In this document: piece by piece, positions 16,467 through 25,281 of the stretch
Layout: the number at the start of each line of letters is the position of its first letter
Numbering within the stretch: the first letter of the stretch is position 1
Source: Stieleria magnilauensis
GTDB lineage: Bacteria > Planctomycetota > Planctomycetia > Pirellulales > Pirellulaceae
NCBI GenBank assembly: GCA_007753675.1
Contig: CP036432.1
Location: 7,318,233-7,382,232 of the forward strand
Length of the DNA: 64,000 bases
Direction of reading: 5' to 3'
Notes under the pieces: model-generated
The model's input: only the letters and a program-made list of their open reading frames with translations
The model's database searches: none
What the model was told of the DNA's origin: nothing
Program-made: the position numbers and the translations under genes

Positions 16467-18779
16467 TCAATTCTCCGCAATGGCCTCGTCGAGGTTCAAG
16501 ATTGTATTGGCGACCAGTGTCAGCGCAGCCAATTGGCTCGGGTCTAACCCCGGCGTATTGGGCGTTTCTCCGACGGACAGCAATTGCCGCGTCGCCTCGG
16601 TGTGCTGTTGAAACTCATCGTGATAGACGTTGAAGTCATCGACCAGGACGGCCAGCTCTTTCGGCCTTGGTTGTCGACTGGTCACCAACCGGAACGCCAA
16701 AGCGATTCGCCGGGCGGGTGTTCGTCCGTCGGGTTTCATCACCCGCTGGGCCAGATGCCGCGCCGCTTCGACGAAGGTGATGTTGTTCATCATCGTCAAC
16801 GCTTGCAGCGGCGTGGTCGTTTCGTCGCTCCGTACGATACAGGTTTCACGTGCGGCGGCGTTGAAGGCCATCATCGTGGGTGGCGGAACCGTGCGTCGCC
16901 AATACGTGTACATGCTGCGTCGATACAGTTTTTCTCCCGTGTCCTGTTTGTACTTCGCGTTCGAGATGCTGCTCCAGATCGCCGGCGGCATGTACGGTTT
17001 AACCGAAGGCCCGCCGATCGTATCGCTCAACAAACCGCTGGCGAAGAGCACCGAATCGCGGATCGCAAACGGCGAGAGACGTTTTCTTGGGCCTCGCGCC
17101 AACCAGCGGTTTTCTGGATCGCGTTCACGCAAGGCGTCGGACGCGGAAGACTGCTGACGATAGGTTGCACTGGTCACGACCAACCGGTGCATCGCCTTGA
17201 CATCCCATCCGCTACGGATGAATTCCGTTGCCAACCAATCGAGCAACTTCGGATGGCTGGGCAGTTCGCCTTGCACGCCAAAGTTCTCGCTGGTCTTGAC
17301 CAACCCGACGCCGAAGTGGTGCTGCCACAGTCGGTTGATCGTCACGCGCGCCATCAGTGGGTGATCCGGATCGACCAACCAACGAGCAAGCCCCAGCCGA
17401 CTGCGCGGCCAGTCATCGTTCCAGGCTCCCAAGACCGCCGGCGTCGCGGGCTGCAGTTTTTCCGACGTGTCCGGGTTGTCGTACTGTCCCCGATCGAGTC
17501 GATACGTGTCGCGTGGTTGATCCAGCTCGTGCAGCACCATCACGGTGTCTTCGCCGCCGGGTTGCGGACGCGGTACCGACGTCTGCACGACTTTGATCTT
17601 GACGGGTTCAGGAACGACGAATTTCAAGTCAGCTTCGGATAGGTTCGGCCATGTCTGGGGTACCTTGATAAACGGCGGGCTGTTGCCGTTATTGGGACCG
17701 AGCCCGGCTTCATCGATGTTGTTGAAGAACGCGAACAGACGGTAGAAATCTTTCTGAGAGATCGGGTCGTACTTGTGGTCATGGCAACGCGAACAGGTCA
17801 TCGTCAGCCCCAGGAACACGGTGCCGGTGGTTTCCACGCGGTCGGCGACGTATTCGACGATCCATTCGTCCGGGATCGAGCCGCCTTCGGAATTGATGCG
17901 GTGATTGCGATTGAATCCCGTTGCGACTTGAGTCAGGAAATTGCGGTCAGGGATCAAATCGCCCGCCATCTGCTCGATGACGAAGCGATCGAATGGCATG
18001 TTGTCGTTCAATGCGTTGATCAGCCAATCGCGCCACACCCACATGTAACGCAAACGATCGTTCTGGTAGCCGTCGGTATCGGCGAACCGAGACGCTTCGA
18101 GCCAGTCGACGGCCATGTGTTCGCCGTAGCGAGGTGACTCGAGCAATCGGTTCACCGCGCGTTCGTACGCGCCGCCGGATCGATCGTTGATAAATGCATC
18201 GAGTTCTTGAATCGTCGGAGGCAAACCGGTCAGATCAAAACTGACGCGGCGCAGCAACGTCGCTCGGTCCGCCGGCGGCGAGGGACTCAATCCCTCCGAT
18301 TCCATTCGCGCCAGCACCAATCGATCGATCGGGTTTTGTGGCCATTGATCATTGGCGACCGCTGGCAGATCGGGACGCAGCGGCGGAATGAAGGCCCAGT
18401 GTCGGTCGTCCTTGGGCCAGTCCGCTCCCTCGGCCAGCCATCGTTTCAACGTTTCGCGATCCCGCCGCCGCAGGCGTCGATTGGAATCCGGCGGCGGCAT
18501 CCGCACATCCGGATCGTCGCTGGTCAGACGCTCCAGCATGTCGCCCGACGTCAACACATCGGCGGCCAAAGCGGCCTCGCGATCATCCAGTCGAAACCCG
18601 CCCTCGCGCGCATTGGCATCGGGGCCATGGCAGTGGTAACAGGCATCGGACAGGATCGGCCGGATGTCGGCGGCAAAATCGAGCTTGGCGGCTGTCTCCG
18701 GCTCCGCGGCCGGCACGGACCCGCGGAGCCCCACCAGCAGAACGGACAATACCGCGACTGGAAGTCGAAATGCTTTCAC
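16467..18779 (-). CDS. PSD1-type protein, short form without central insert (second pair)
   Basis: PSCyt1 (heme motif CYHCHGPD), DUF1549 (TCSRCHDHKYDPISQKDFY) and DUF1553 (RVTINRLWQHHFGVGLVKTSENFG; TTPLQALTMMNN) follow one another with only a short linker, giving about 770 residues against 1058 and 1006 in the two paralogues here. The start is uncertain: the GTG at 18779 gives a good signal peptide (KAFRLPVAVLSVLLVGLRG), while ATGs at 18869 and 18902 add an unusual basic leader. Co-transcribed with the downstream DUF1501 gene. Confidence 0.88.
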   Translation of the reverse strand: MKAFRLPVAVLSVLLVGLRGSVPAAEPETAAKLDFAADIRPILSDACYHCHGPDANAREGGFRLDDREAALAADVLTSGDMLERLTSDDPDVRMPPPDSNRRLRRRDRETLKRWLAEGADWPKDDRHWAFIPPLRPDLPAVANDQWPQNPIDRLVLARMESEGLSPSPPADRATLLRRVSFDLTGLPPTIQELDAFINDRSGGAYERAVNRLLESPRYGEHMAVDWLEASRFADTDGYQNDRLRYMWVWRDWLINALNDNMPFDRFVIEQMAGDLIPDRNFLTQVATGFNRNHRINSEGGSIPDEWIVEYVADRVETTGTVFLGLTMTCSRCHDHKYDPISQKDFYRLFAFFNNIDEAGLGPNNGNSPPFIKVPQTWPNLSEADLKFVVPEPVKIKVVQTSVPRPQPGGEDTVMVLHELDQPRDTYRLDRGQYDNPDTSEKLQPATPAVLGAWNDDWPRSRLGLARWLVDPDHPLMARVTINRLWQHHFGVGLVKTSENFGVQGELPSHPKLLDWLATEFIRSGWDVKAMHRLVVTSATYRQQSSASDALRERDPENRWLARGPRKRLSPFAIRDSVLFASGLLSDTIGGPSVKPYMPPAIWSSISNAKYKQDTGEKLYRRSMYTYWRRTVPPPTMMAFNAAARETCIVRSDETTTPLQALTMMNNITFVEAARHLAQRVMKPDGRTPARRIALAFRLVTSRQPRPKELAVLVDDFNVYHDEFQQHTEATRQLLSVGETPNTPGLDPSQLAALTLVANTILNLDEAIAEN

Positions 18780-19326
18780 GTTCAAAAAGGCTCTCAGGGA
18801 TGGAGTGCAACCGGAGCGGTCGGGCAGGGCCCGCTCGGTCGCAGAGCGGGAGGGGTGCAGGCGAGGCATCACGAAGGGGCGGCTTCCTCGCGATACACCC
18901 ATGATACACCTCGACCGATTGGCGGACACGCTAATTTTGAGGCACGCGGGGCGAACAACTAGCGAATTGAGTCGGTGCGGAGCCGAGCAGGCGTCCATCC
19001 CATTGGGAGACATCTCCCGTTCCATCGCCGGCAACTCCCGGCCTGCCAACCTTTCTGGAACCGCTGCACCGTCGCGTCACCAACCTTGCGTCGCACCTTC
19101 ACGCTGACCAGGAAACGGCACTCTGGCGAGTGAATGATTGCACCGTCCGGCACGAACCCGTAAGATTGGGTGGCAGGAGGTATTCCGCGGTCCGACCGGG
19201 GAATATCGGCTTTTTACCTCGGTCGTACGACCAATCAGTGCTCCGCAGTCGACGAGTCGAGTTTGTATTGGAGTTTGGTCCATCGCGCCGACGCGGTGAC
19301 CACCGCCGTTATCCCATCTAAATTTC
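18780..19326. other. gap without a supported gene
   Basis: About 550 bases between the PSD1 start and the next plus-strand gene. Short open frames exist on both strands (for example a 64-residue one at 18959-19153, minus) but none has a recognisable family, start signal or partner. The first 120 bases could belong to the PSD1 leader if an upstream ATG is used. Confidence 0.5.
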
Positions 19327-19776
19327 GTGAATGCGTCCGATCCACCACGCTTAACATTCGCGGCTAGTCGATGGCGATTCTTTATCGCCACTACGATGAG
19401 CAGCTTGTCCATTGGTATCGTGATCTATTGCCTTACCCACTGGTTACAAATCCCTTATGGCTGGGCGTTGTTCATCGTCGTGATACGTGCGGCGTTCTGG
19501 GCCTGTGCGGTCGATATTCACAACTTCGACATCAAGGTAGATGGGCGGACGCTTTCTGGACCCACATTGATCTTCAGCTCTCAGCCAGTATCCATTGATC
19601 TTGGCGACGTCGATCCGGAATTTGTCAGCGAGTGGATGGGTACTTTTTCAGTGCACGATTCCACTGGCAACGATGTGATGGCACACTACCGGTACTACTT
19701 GCCGGAAGACCGTTTGGTTCTTCGTGGTCTGATCGAGCGTCTTCGTCGTCCACGACCCACAGCGTCTGTGGGATAA
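19327..19776 (+). CDS. small membrane protein of unknown function
   Basis: 149 residues from a GTG start. Two hydrophobic helices near the N-terminus (FFIATTMSSLSIGIVIYCLTHW and ALFIVVIRAAFWACAV) and a ~90-residue soluble tail with alternating beta-like character (FDIKVDGRTLSGPTLIF; VSIDLGDVDPEFVSEWM). Looks like an inner-membrane protein with a domain on one face. No family recognised. It stands alone in a repeat-rich stretch; an ATG at about 19396 would remove the first part of helix one. Confidence 0.55.
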   Translation: MNASDPPRLTFAASRWRFFIATTMSSLSIGIVIYCLTHWLQIPYGWALFIVVIRAAFWACAVDIHNFDIKVDGRTLSGPTLIFSSQPVSIDLGDVDPEFVSEWMGTFSVHDSTGNDVMAHYRYYLPEDRLVLRGLIERLRRPRPTASVG

Positions 19777-19933
19777 CCAGGGTATCCACACGGAGCGGGG
19801 CTTGCGGTCGAGTTTGAAATGGACAACTTGACTCTTCCCGCCCAATACTGCCGGCCGTTGAACTTAATCGAATTGCTCTCCGCTTCAGCGGTTGATCTGC
19901 GGTGGTGGTAGGCCGGCGATGCGTGAGACTCCG

Positions 19934-20240
19934 GGCTGTAAGGCTGACGCCAGCTTCTTGAATCTTCTGGCCGCAGTTCGTCAGCGTGTTCATACAGTCG
20001 CCGTCTTGAACTCTTGTGGCCCATTGTGTGATCCGCAGGCGCATGACTCCCCCGTCACTTGCGTTGTGTGGTCCGCGGCGTTTTTCTTTGACTCAAAGAC
20101 GAATCCGACCGAACGCACGCTCACGCCGTCCCTGGGGAGTCGAGCGCCCACGGATATTGGAGGTGCACCCATGAGATCAAGACGCCGTTACCAGCACAGC
20201 GCTGATGAACTGCGTGCAAGAGAGTTCGGAAGCGGACGGT
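19934..20240. repeat. ~307-base diverged repeat, copy 1
   Basis: Shares order and many blocks with 21290-21597: AGGCTGACGCCAGC, GGCCCAT.GTGTGATCCGCAG, TTTCTTTGACTCAAAGACGA, AACGAACGCACG-type words, ATGAGATCAAGACGC and GAAGCGGACGGT at the end. Neither copy carries a consistent open frame, so it is treated as a noncoding repeated element. Confidence 0.8.
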
Positions 20241-20573
20241 ACGGAGTAGGGGGGGAGCGTTGTGACCGCGGGGACTGGAATTCGCTACGACCCCGTCCGG
20301 GGTCGTGGAGTGGGTTGGGGGCGTGTCCCGGAGGTGACGCTGCGCTGACCTCCGGCTACTCGCTGTGATCCCTCCGGGATCAAGGCGGGACTCCCCCGCC
20401 ACTCGCGAGTGTGAACGGGTATATTGGCAGACTGCGGCGACCGCTTGGGCGGCCTTCTTGGCCAGACGCGCGAACCGACCAGTGCGTCATAGCCGCGGAA
20501 GCGACGTCTCCTGCGTTCTACGATCAATCCTTCGTCGCGCCACGGTGACTGCAGGCGTTCGCCACTGAAACTC
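20241..20573. other. gap with dyad-rich repeat-like sequence, no gene
   Basis: Contains inverted words such as CGACCCCGTCCGGGGTCG and TCCCGGAGGTGACG/ATCCCTCCGGGATC, which look like further short palindromic elements. Overlapping open frames on both strands have the skewed composition expected of such repeats. Confidence 0.5.
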
Positions 20574-20990
20574 ATGACCAACAACCCCTACTCCTCTCCG
20601 ACGACCGACGCGACCACCGATCATGCAGCTTCCACGGTTGAGTCGGGAGCGTCGGTTGTCGAGCTGGCAAAACCTGTGTTTCTTGCGTGGGAGCGGCTTC
20701 GTATCGCCTACATCCTGCTGCTCGGCGCGTTCACCGCGATGCTTGCGATGCCCGGCGTGATCTCCAATGGGCCGCAACTGCTCACGTTTCGCGGCCTGAT
20801 CATGATTGCGGAAGGTGCGATTGTCGCAAACGTCCTCTACTTCGCTGGACCGATTGTCGAGACTTACGTACGTTGGCTTGGATACGATCGCACGTGGGTG
20901 CGATGGTTCTTATTTGCCGGCGGGACGCTGTTGACGGCACTCTTCGCACTTGTCTCGCTGGCGTCCGGGTTGATCCCCAATCAAAATTGA
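20574..20990 (+). CDS. small planctomycete membrane protein of unknown function
   Basis: 138 residues starting MTNNPYSSPTTDATTD, a Ser/Thr-rich leader that I recognise only as common among small planctomycete membrane proteins, followed by three hydrophobic helices (IAYILLLGAFTAMLAMPGVI; GLIMIAEGAIVANVLYFAGPIVETYV; WFLFAGGTLLTALFALVSLASG). Function unknown. The ATG directly follows CTGAAACTC without a clear SD. Neighbours are repeats and a pseudogene, so no operon partner helps. Confidence 0.7.
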   Translation: MTNNPYSSPTTDATTDHAASTVESGASVVELAKPVFLAWERLRIAYILLLGAFTAMLAMPGVISNGPQLLTFRGLIMIAEGAIVANVLYFAGPIVETYVRWLGYDRTWVRWFLFAGGTLLTALFALVSLASGLIPNQN

Positions 20991-21022
20991 GAGCTGTCAC
21001 GCACGCCTTTTGCTGACGAAGC

Positions 21023-21261
21023 ATGAATACACTGCCAACGTTGTTAATCGTCGCATTCATGCTTGCCTCTGACGCGAGTGCCGAATCGACTACATTTTTC
21101 ATACACCACACTTCACGACCACAGAATCCAAGATTGTCCGCCGGGACGGGTCTGACCATGCTCTGGTGGTTGCCGAGCTCAGACGTGACGAACCGACGGA
21201 TACACGGAAGACCTCGGCACAGTCAATGCTCAAGCCTGAGTCAACCGCTCGCTCCCCGTGA
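21023..21261 (+). pseudogene. remnant of an exported endonuclease/exonuclease/phosphatase (EEP) protein
   Basis: The frame from ATG 21023 gives a good signal peptide (MNTLPTLLIVAFMLASDASA). At about 21082 the coding sense jumps to another frame, which reads RIDYIFHTPHFTTTESKIVRR then DGSDHALVVAELRR and stops at 21261. RIDYIF...SDH..VVAEL is the C-terminal end of EEP-fold phosphatases and nucleases, with the catalytic SDH. The ~200 central residues expected between signal and tail are absent, so this looks like an internal deletion plus frameshift. The first-frame ORF to 21280 is therefore not a real protein. Confidence 0.65.
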
Positions 21262-21289
21262 TCTGAGTCACATTGCTTGAGATGCCTCA

Positions 21290-21597
21290 GGCCGACAGGC
21301 TGACGCCAGCATCTTGAATTATCTGGCCGTGAGTCGTCAGCGGTTCGGTGCGATCGTCGTCTTGATCTCTCCTGGCCCATCGTGTGATCCGCAGGCGAGA
21401 GACGCCCCCGTCACCCGCGACGGGTGGTTGAAGGTGTATTTCTTTGACTCAAAGACGAATCCAAACGAACGCACGGCGCGCCGATCCTTGGGAGTCGAGC
21501 GGCTTGGGAGGTTTGAAGTGCACCAATGAGATCAAGACGCGGCTTGCAGCTCGACGCCAATGAACGGCGTGCAATATATTCATGAAGCGGACGGTTG
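21290..21597. repeat. ~307-base diverged repeat, copy 2
   Basis: Partner of 19934-20240 in the same orientation, 1356 bases downstream. Conserved landmarks include AGGCTGACGCCAGCATCTTG, CATCGTGTGATCCGCAGGCG, TTTCTTTGACTCAAAGACGA and ATGAGATCAAGACGCG. It begins 28 bases after the stop of the EEP remnant. Confidence 0.8.
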
Positions 21598-22001
21598 GGA
21601 CGTAGGAGCGACGAGCGTCGCGAACGCGTGCAGTCAGCGGCGGGCCTGGGTGATGCCCGGAGGGCAGGCACAGTGTTTGCCGGCGGCGTGAGCCGCCGGT
21701 GGAGAGTCCGCTCCGACGCAACAGCCCTGGAAGGGCGACAGAGTTCGTCATGCAGCGGCCTCGACCCGATGCACGCTCTGTCGGCCTTCCAGGCCTGCGC
21801 CGCCGTGGCATCGGACTGCCGGGCCCTGACGGACCCGGCAACACGCTCGGACGCGTCGCCGCAGCCACATGCCTCGGGTGAGCGTTTTATACTTGCGTTG
21901 GTCCAATACGAAGTAAATGCTGGAATGTGGCACTGTTTTTTCGCCAAGAGTTGCGTCCATGGCACGAATACCAGACATCGAACAAACGCTGGAGAAAACC
22001 A
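21598..22001. other. gap with dyad-rich sequence, no gene
   Basis: Carries several inverted words (GCCGGCGGCGTGAGCCGCCGG; CCGGGCCCTGACGGACCCGG at about 21828, which recurs at about 22900). Open frames here are on both strands and overlap each other; none has family features. Confidence 0.5.
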
Positions 22002-22238
22002 ATGAATCATGAAACCGAGAACGCTGAGCAGCTCCACTACCGCAGATCCCGTCGTGCGGCATGGTGGGCTTCCGCTGTCTGCGGCGTCTTGGGCATGGTC
22101 TCGTTCGCTGCGGGGCCATTCGATCAAGGCTTCGGTGGTCTTTGCCTGTTCGTTGCGGTTGCGTTGTTCGTGTGGGGGCTAGATTATCATCGGCGACTCA
22201 AGCCCGTCGGTGCGGAGACAACGCCAGCACGGCGATAA
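22002..22238 (+). CDS. 78-residue two-helix membrane protein
   Basis: MNHETENAEQLHYRRSRRAAWW leads into two hydrophobic segments (ASAVCGVLGMVSFAAG; GGLCLFVAVALFVWGLDYH) and a short basic tail. A good Shine-Dalgarno (GGAG, 7 bases before ATG) supports this start rather than the longer frame from 21927. Function unknown; likely a small inner-membrane protein. Confidence 0.6.
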   Translation: MNHETENAEQLHYRRSRRAAWWASAVCGVLGMVSFAAGPFDQGFGGLCLFVAVALFVWGLDYHRRLKPVGAETTPARR

Positions 22239-22343
22239 GTGGGGAACGCGGATCATCGCGAATGACTCTGTCATGACTTGCCCCATCTAAATTCGTGTGT
22301 TTAACTTCTTTCGTGGTTGCTTTCTTCTCCGGATGCTCGCGAC

Positions 22344-22895
22344 ATGAACATGCCAGACGTCGACACCTTGATCGAACTGATTCGCGACCACCGCAGTCGG
22401 GAAGCGTTGGAAATGCTCGATGCATGTCCGGGCTTGGCTAAGGAACGCTCCAGGCGATCGGGACAACTTCACGGCGCGACACCACTTCATTGGGCCGCGC
22501 ATCGGAATGCCACGGAAGTCTGCCAACGCCTTGTCGAACTGGGCGCAACGGTGAACGATTCGGCGAGTGATTGGTGGCTGACGCCACTCTCTTGGGGCGC
22601 CGACGCGGGAAGCGCTGATGCGGTTGAACGACTGCTTGAGCTGGGTGCCGATGTCAATCAAGATGCCATTGTCGGTACGACCGCTCTTCACGCCGTCGCG
22701 ATGGGTGGGTCCACTCAAGGAAAGGGTGATCCGGACGCGTATGAACGAACGGCGGAAATCCTGATCCGTCATGGTGCCGACATCAACCGACGGACAAACA
22801 AACAGCGAACACCGCTGGATGAAGCCATCGACAACCAAAATGTTGCCGTCGCGAACGTGCTGCTGCAACACGGCGGTCAGCGCTCCGAGACGTGA
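22344..22895 (+). CDS. ankyrin-repeat protein
   Basis: 183 residues with at least four ankyrin motifs: GATPLHWAAHRNATEVCQRL, WWLTPLSWGADAGSADAVERL, VGTTALHAVAMGG and KQRTPLDEAIDNQNVAVANVL, joined by LLELGADVN/LIRHGADIN turns. No signal peptide, so cytoplasmic; probably a protein-protein interaction module. The ATG at 22344 is used; a TTG at 22317 is less likely. The gene ends directly at a dyad repeat (CCGGGCCCTGACGGACCCGG) that overlaps the bases after its stop. Confidence 0.85.
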   Translation: MNMPDVDTLIELIRDHRSREALEMLDACPGLAKERSRRSGQLHGATPLHWAAHRNATEVCQRLVELGATVNDSASDWWLTPLSWGADAGSADAVERLLELGADVNQDAIVGTTALHAVAMGGSTQGKGDPDAYERTAEILIRHGADINRRTNKQRTPLDEAIDNQNVAVANVLLQHGGQRSET

Positions 22896-22946
22896 TTCCG
22901 GGCCCTGACGGACCCGGCAACCACTCTGTCAGCCCGCTGGGCTGGA

Positions 22947-24908
22947 TCAGCGACTTCCTTCGACGATCACGTTGGTGGTTCCGTTTTGCAAATCCGCCAG
23001 CCAACGCGCACACGAACGCGTCCATTGCGCGAAAGGGCCTCCCGATTCACGCAACCCCTTGCCGTGGCCGCCGCTGGCGTACACGTGTAGTTCTGCCGGC
23101 ACCTTGGCGCGGTGCAGATGCAACAGGTAGTGCAACGAATCGGGGGCGAACCGATCATCCGCCGCGACCGCCAAATAGAGGGGCGGATAGTCCTGGCTAG
23201 ATTTCAAGGGTTGAATCATCGGATCCAAGCCGTCCGCGGTGTCTTCGGCGGTCAAGTAGGCGGGATAAATCAAGATCGCGAAATCGGGATCGGCCCGGAC
23301 CGCATCGATCGAATCAGCCGGTGGGTAGCTTTGCCGGTCCGAATGATGAACGGTCAACGCCGCCAAGTTGCCACCGGCGGAAAAACCGAGAACGCCAATT
23401 TGTTGCGGGTCGATGTTGAACGCATCTGCCCGACCGCGCACCAGTCGGATCGCACGCTGGGCGTCTTGCAGCGCGACCGCGTGCTTGTCCAACCCGTCGC
23501 GGCGCGGGACGCGGTACTTGGTGACAAACGCCGTGATGCCTTGGTCGCACAGCCACTGAGCGATTTGAGTGCCTTCGTGTTCCGCCGCCAAGGCGTTGTA
23601 GGCCCCACCGGGAAAGATGACCACGGCCCGACCGTCGGGATGTGCAGGGCGCCAAACATGGATCGTCGGGCGAGAGACGTTGGTGATGCGAACCAGCCCA
23701 TCGGGCCGCTGTGGAAGCTCCTCCTGCAGCGCCGCTGCGGGATCGTCATCGCGTTTGCCGTCGCCGGGCCAGATCGAGATGATTTCCGGTGCCGGTTTGC
23801 GGAGCGCCGCCAGTTGCCGATCGCCCTCAGTCCAATCCGACGGGTGCACCTCCGCGTCTGATTTCGTTGCCGCTAACTTCACCGTTTCCGTTTTCGACAC
23901 CTCCTGCTGCCCCACGCGTCGTTTTAAGAACGTGGCTTCCAGGCGATCCAAGAATGCGTTGCTCTCATGTTGCATGGCCTCGGTGAACAGCCCTTGGTCC
24001 TTCAAGAAGCGAGCGGCCGGACGGACGAACTCCATCAACGGATACTTGTCAAAACAGCCGCCGTGGCCGCCTTCGGGGTACACGTGAAGCTCCGCCGGAA
24101 CTTTCGCTTGCCTCAGTTGCAACATCGTGTTGACCGCTCCCCAAGTGAATTTGTCGCTTCGGGTGACCGTCATCAACGTCGGCGGCGTCCGTTCGGGGCT
24201 CAACTGATCAAGGTGCAGATGCGGATCGGCAGTCAACGACTCCGTCGGCTGCGTCAGGTACGCCGGGTACATCAAGACGACCGCGTCGGGGCGCGCGCTG
24301 ATTGTGTCCGTCGCGTCTTGTGCCGCGTACGTCGACTCGCCGTGATTGTTGGCCAGATTGAATGCCAAGTGACCGCCCGCGGAAGATCCGATCATGATGA
24401 TCTTGTTCGCATCGATGCCGAGGTCTGCCGCGCCCGTCCGCAACAGTCGCACCGCGCGTTGGGCATCGCTCAATGGCACCCGATGACCGGGATCATCCGC
24501 CGCTCTGGGAACGCGATACTTCAGCACGGCACAATGGGCGCCGATGGCTCCGGCCCAGTGACAAATATCGACGGCGTTGGGCAAGGAAAGCCGTCCATAA
24601 CCTCCGCCGGGTGCGAACAAGATCGTGGTCCCGGTCGCTTCGACGCCCGCCGGCGGCGCAAAGAGAATCATGCTCGGTTCCGTGACATTGCTAATCGCAG
24701 GCTTCCCGCTCTTCGAATCGCCCACGGTATCGGCCGGGACTTTTTGAGTCTGTTTTGAAGCTGCCTCCTCGTCGGGCCAAAGCGGGATGACGACGGCATC
24801 GCGATCGAGCAGTTGTTGCATGGCTTGCTCGCCGGGGCTTTCGGCGTGGGACCGTTGGCCAACGAAACAAGTTGTCAGCAGGAGCGAGCTAAAGAGGATC
24901 CGCAACAT
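22947..24908 (-). CDS. exported double alpha/beta hydrolase (two BD-FAE-type domains)
   Basis: A 653-residue protein with signal peptide (MLRILFSSLLLTTCFVGQRSHA). Two homologous esterase domains lie in tandem: domain 1 (~75-310) has oxyanion-loop APGGGYGRL, nucleophile Ser176 in GSSAGG and His282 in EGGHGG; domain 2 (~375-650) has FPGGAYNAL, Ser510 in GFSAGG and a late GGHGKG. Both keep KYRVPR and DAQRA.RL blocks, so the pair arose by duplication and both sites look intact. BD-FAE enzymes hydrolyse acyl or feruloyl esters on polysaccharides; most are single-domain. No operon partner. Confidence 0.9.
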   Translation of the reverse strand: MLRILFSSLLLTTCFVGQRSHAESPGEQAMQQLLDRDAVVIPLWPDEEAASKQTQKVPADTVGDSKSGKPAISNVTEPSMILFAPPAGVEATGTTILFAPGGGYGRLSLPNAVDICHWAGAIGAHCAVLKYRVPRAADDPGHRVPLSDAQRAVRLLRTGAADLGIDANKIIMIGSSAGGHLAFNLANNHGESTYAAQDATDTISARPDAVVLMYPAYLTQPTESLTADPHLHLDQLSPERTPPTLMTVTRSDKFTWGAVNTMLQLRQAKVPAELHVYPEGGHGGCFDKYPLMEFVRPAARFLKDQGLFTEAMQHESNAFLDRLEATFLKRRVGQQEVSKTETVKLAATKSDAEVHPSDWTEGDRQLAALRKPAPEIISIWPGDGKRDDDPAAALQEELPQRPDGLVRITNVSRPTIHVWRPAHPDGRAVVIFPGGAYNALAAEHEGTQIAQWLCDQGITAFVTKYRVPRRDGLDKHAVALQDAQRAIRLVRGRADAFNIDPQQIGVLGFSAGGNLAALTVHHSDRQSYPPADSIDAVRADPDFAILIYPAYLTAEDTADGLDPMIQPLKSSQDYPPLYLAVAADDRFAPDSLHYLLHLHRAKVPAELHVYASGGHGKGLRESGGPFAQWTRSCARWLADLQNGTTNVIVEGSR

Positions 24909-25195
24909 GATGGTCGGGCTTTATGATCAAGGTGTGAAACGTAGCACAAGGCAGATGTCATCCGACAGCAAGTGCACGTCATGGATGCGATCGCCACGGC
25001 GTCGGCATTGTAAACCAGATCGCATCGTTGCGTTCGGCGCAAATCCGATCATCTCCCGCTGGGGCATTCTGCCCCGCCGCGACTTTTTGGGACGGATCGA
25101 CTGGATCGAGTCAATCGCCCGAGGCCAGCAATGAAAATCGTTTGGTGCCGCAAATAACGGGACGAACGCAGATTCCGAGTGCAACCATGCCGCTC
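24909..25195. other. gap upstream of htrA, no gene seen
   Basis: Divergent intergenic region between the double hydrolase and htrA. The open frame 24787-25134 has no family features. The segment presumably holds the promoters of both genes. Confidence 0.5.
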
Positions 25196-25210
25196 TGGTA
25201 CGGGGCGTGC
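25196..25210 (+). promoter_or_regulatory. candidate sigma-54 (-24/-12) promoter of htrA
   Basis: TGGTACGGGGCGTGC matches TGGCACG-N4-TTGC with the essential GG and GC at the right spacing and two mismatches. It lies 71 bases before the htrA ATG and just upstream of a two-component pair whose regulator is of the sigma-54 class. Only a motif match by eye. Confidence 0.35.
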
Positions 25211-25281
25211 CTATCAGACGGATCGATGACGCGGCGTGTTGCCGCTGCAACCTCCTCCGTCTGATTGAAGGACATCAAACC

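Noticed and set aside
20121..22127. Several 80-240 residue ORFs in the 20-22 kb stretch
   Set aside because: They overlap on both strands, cover repeat copies and have Arg/Ser-rich composition without family features.
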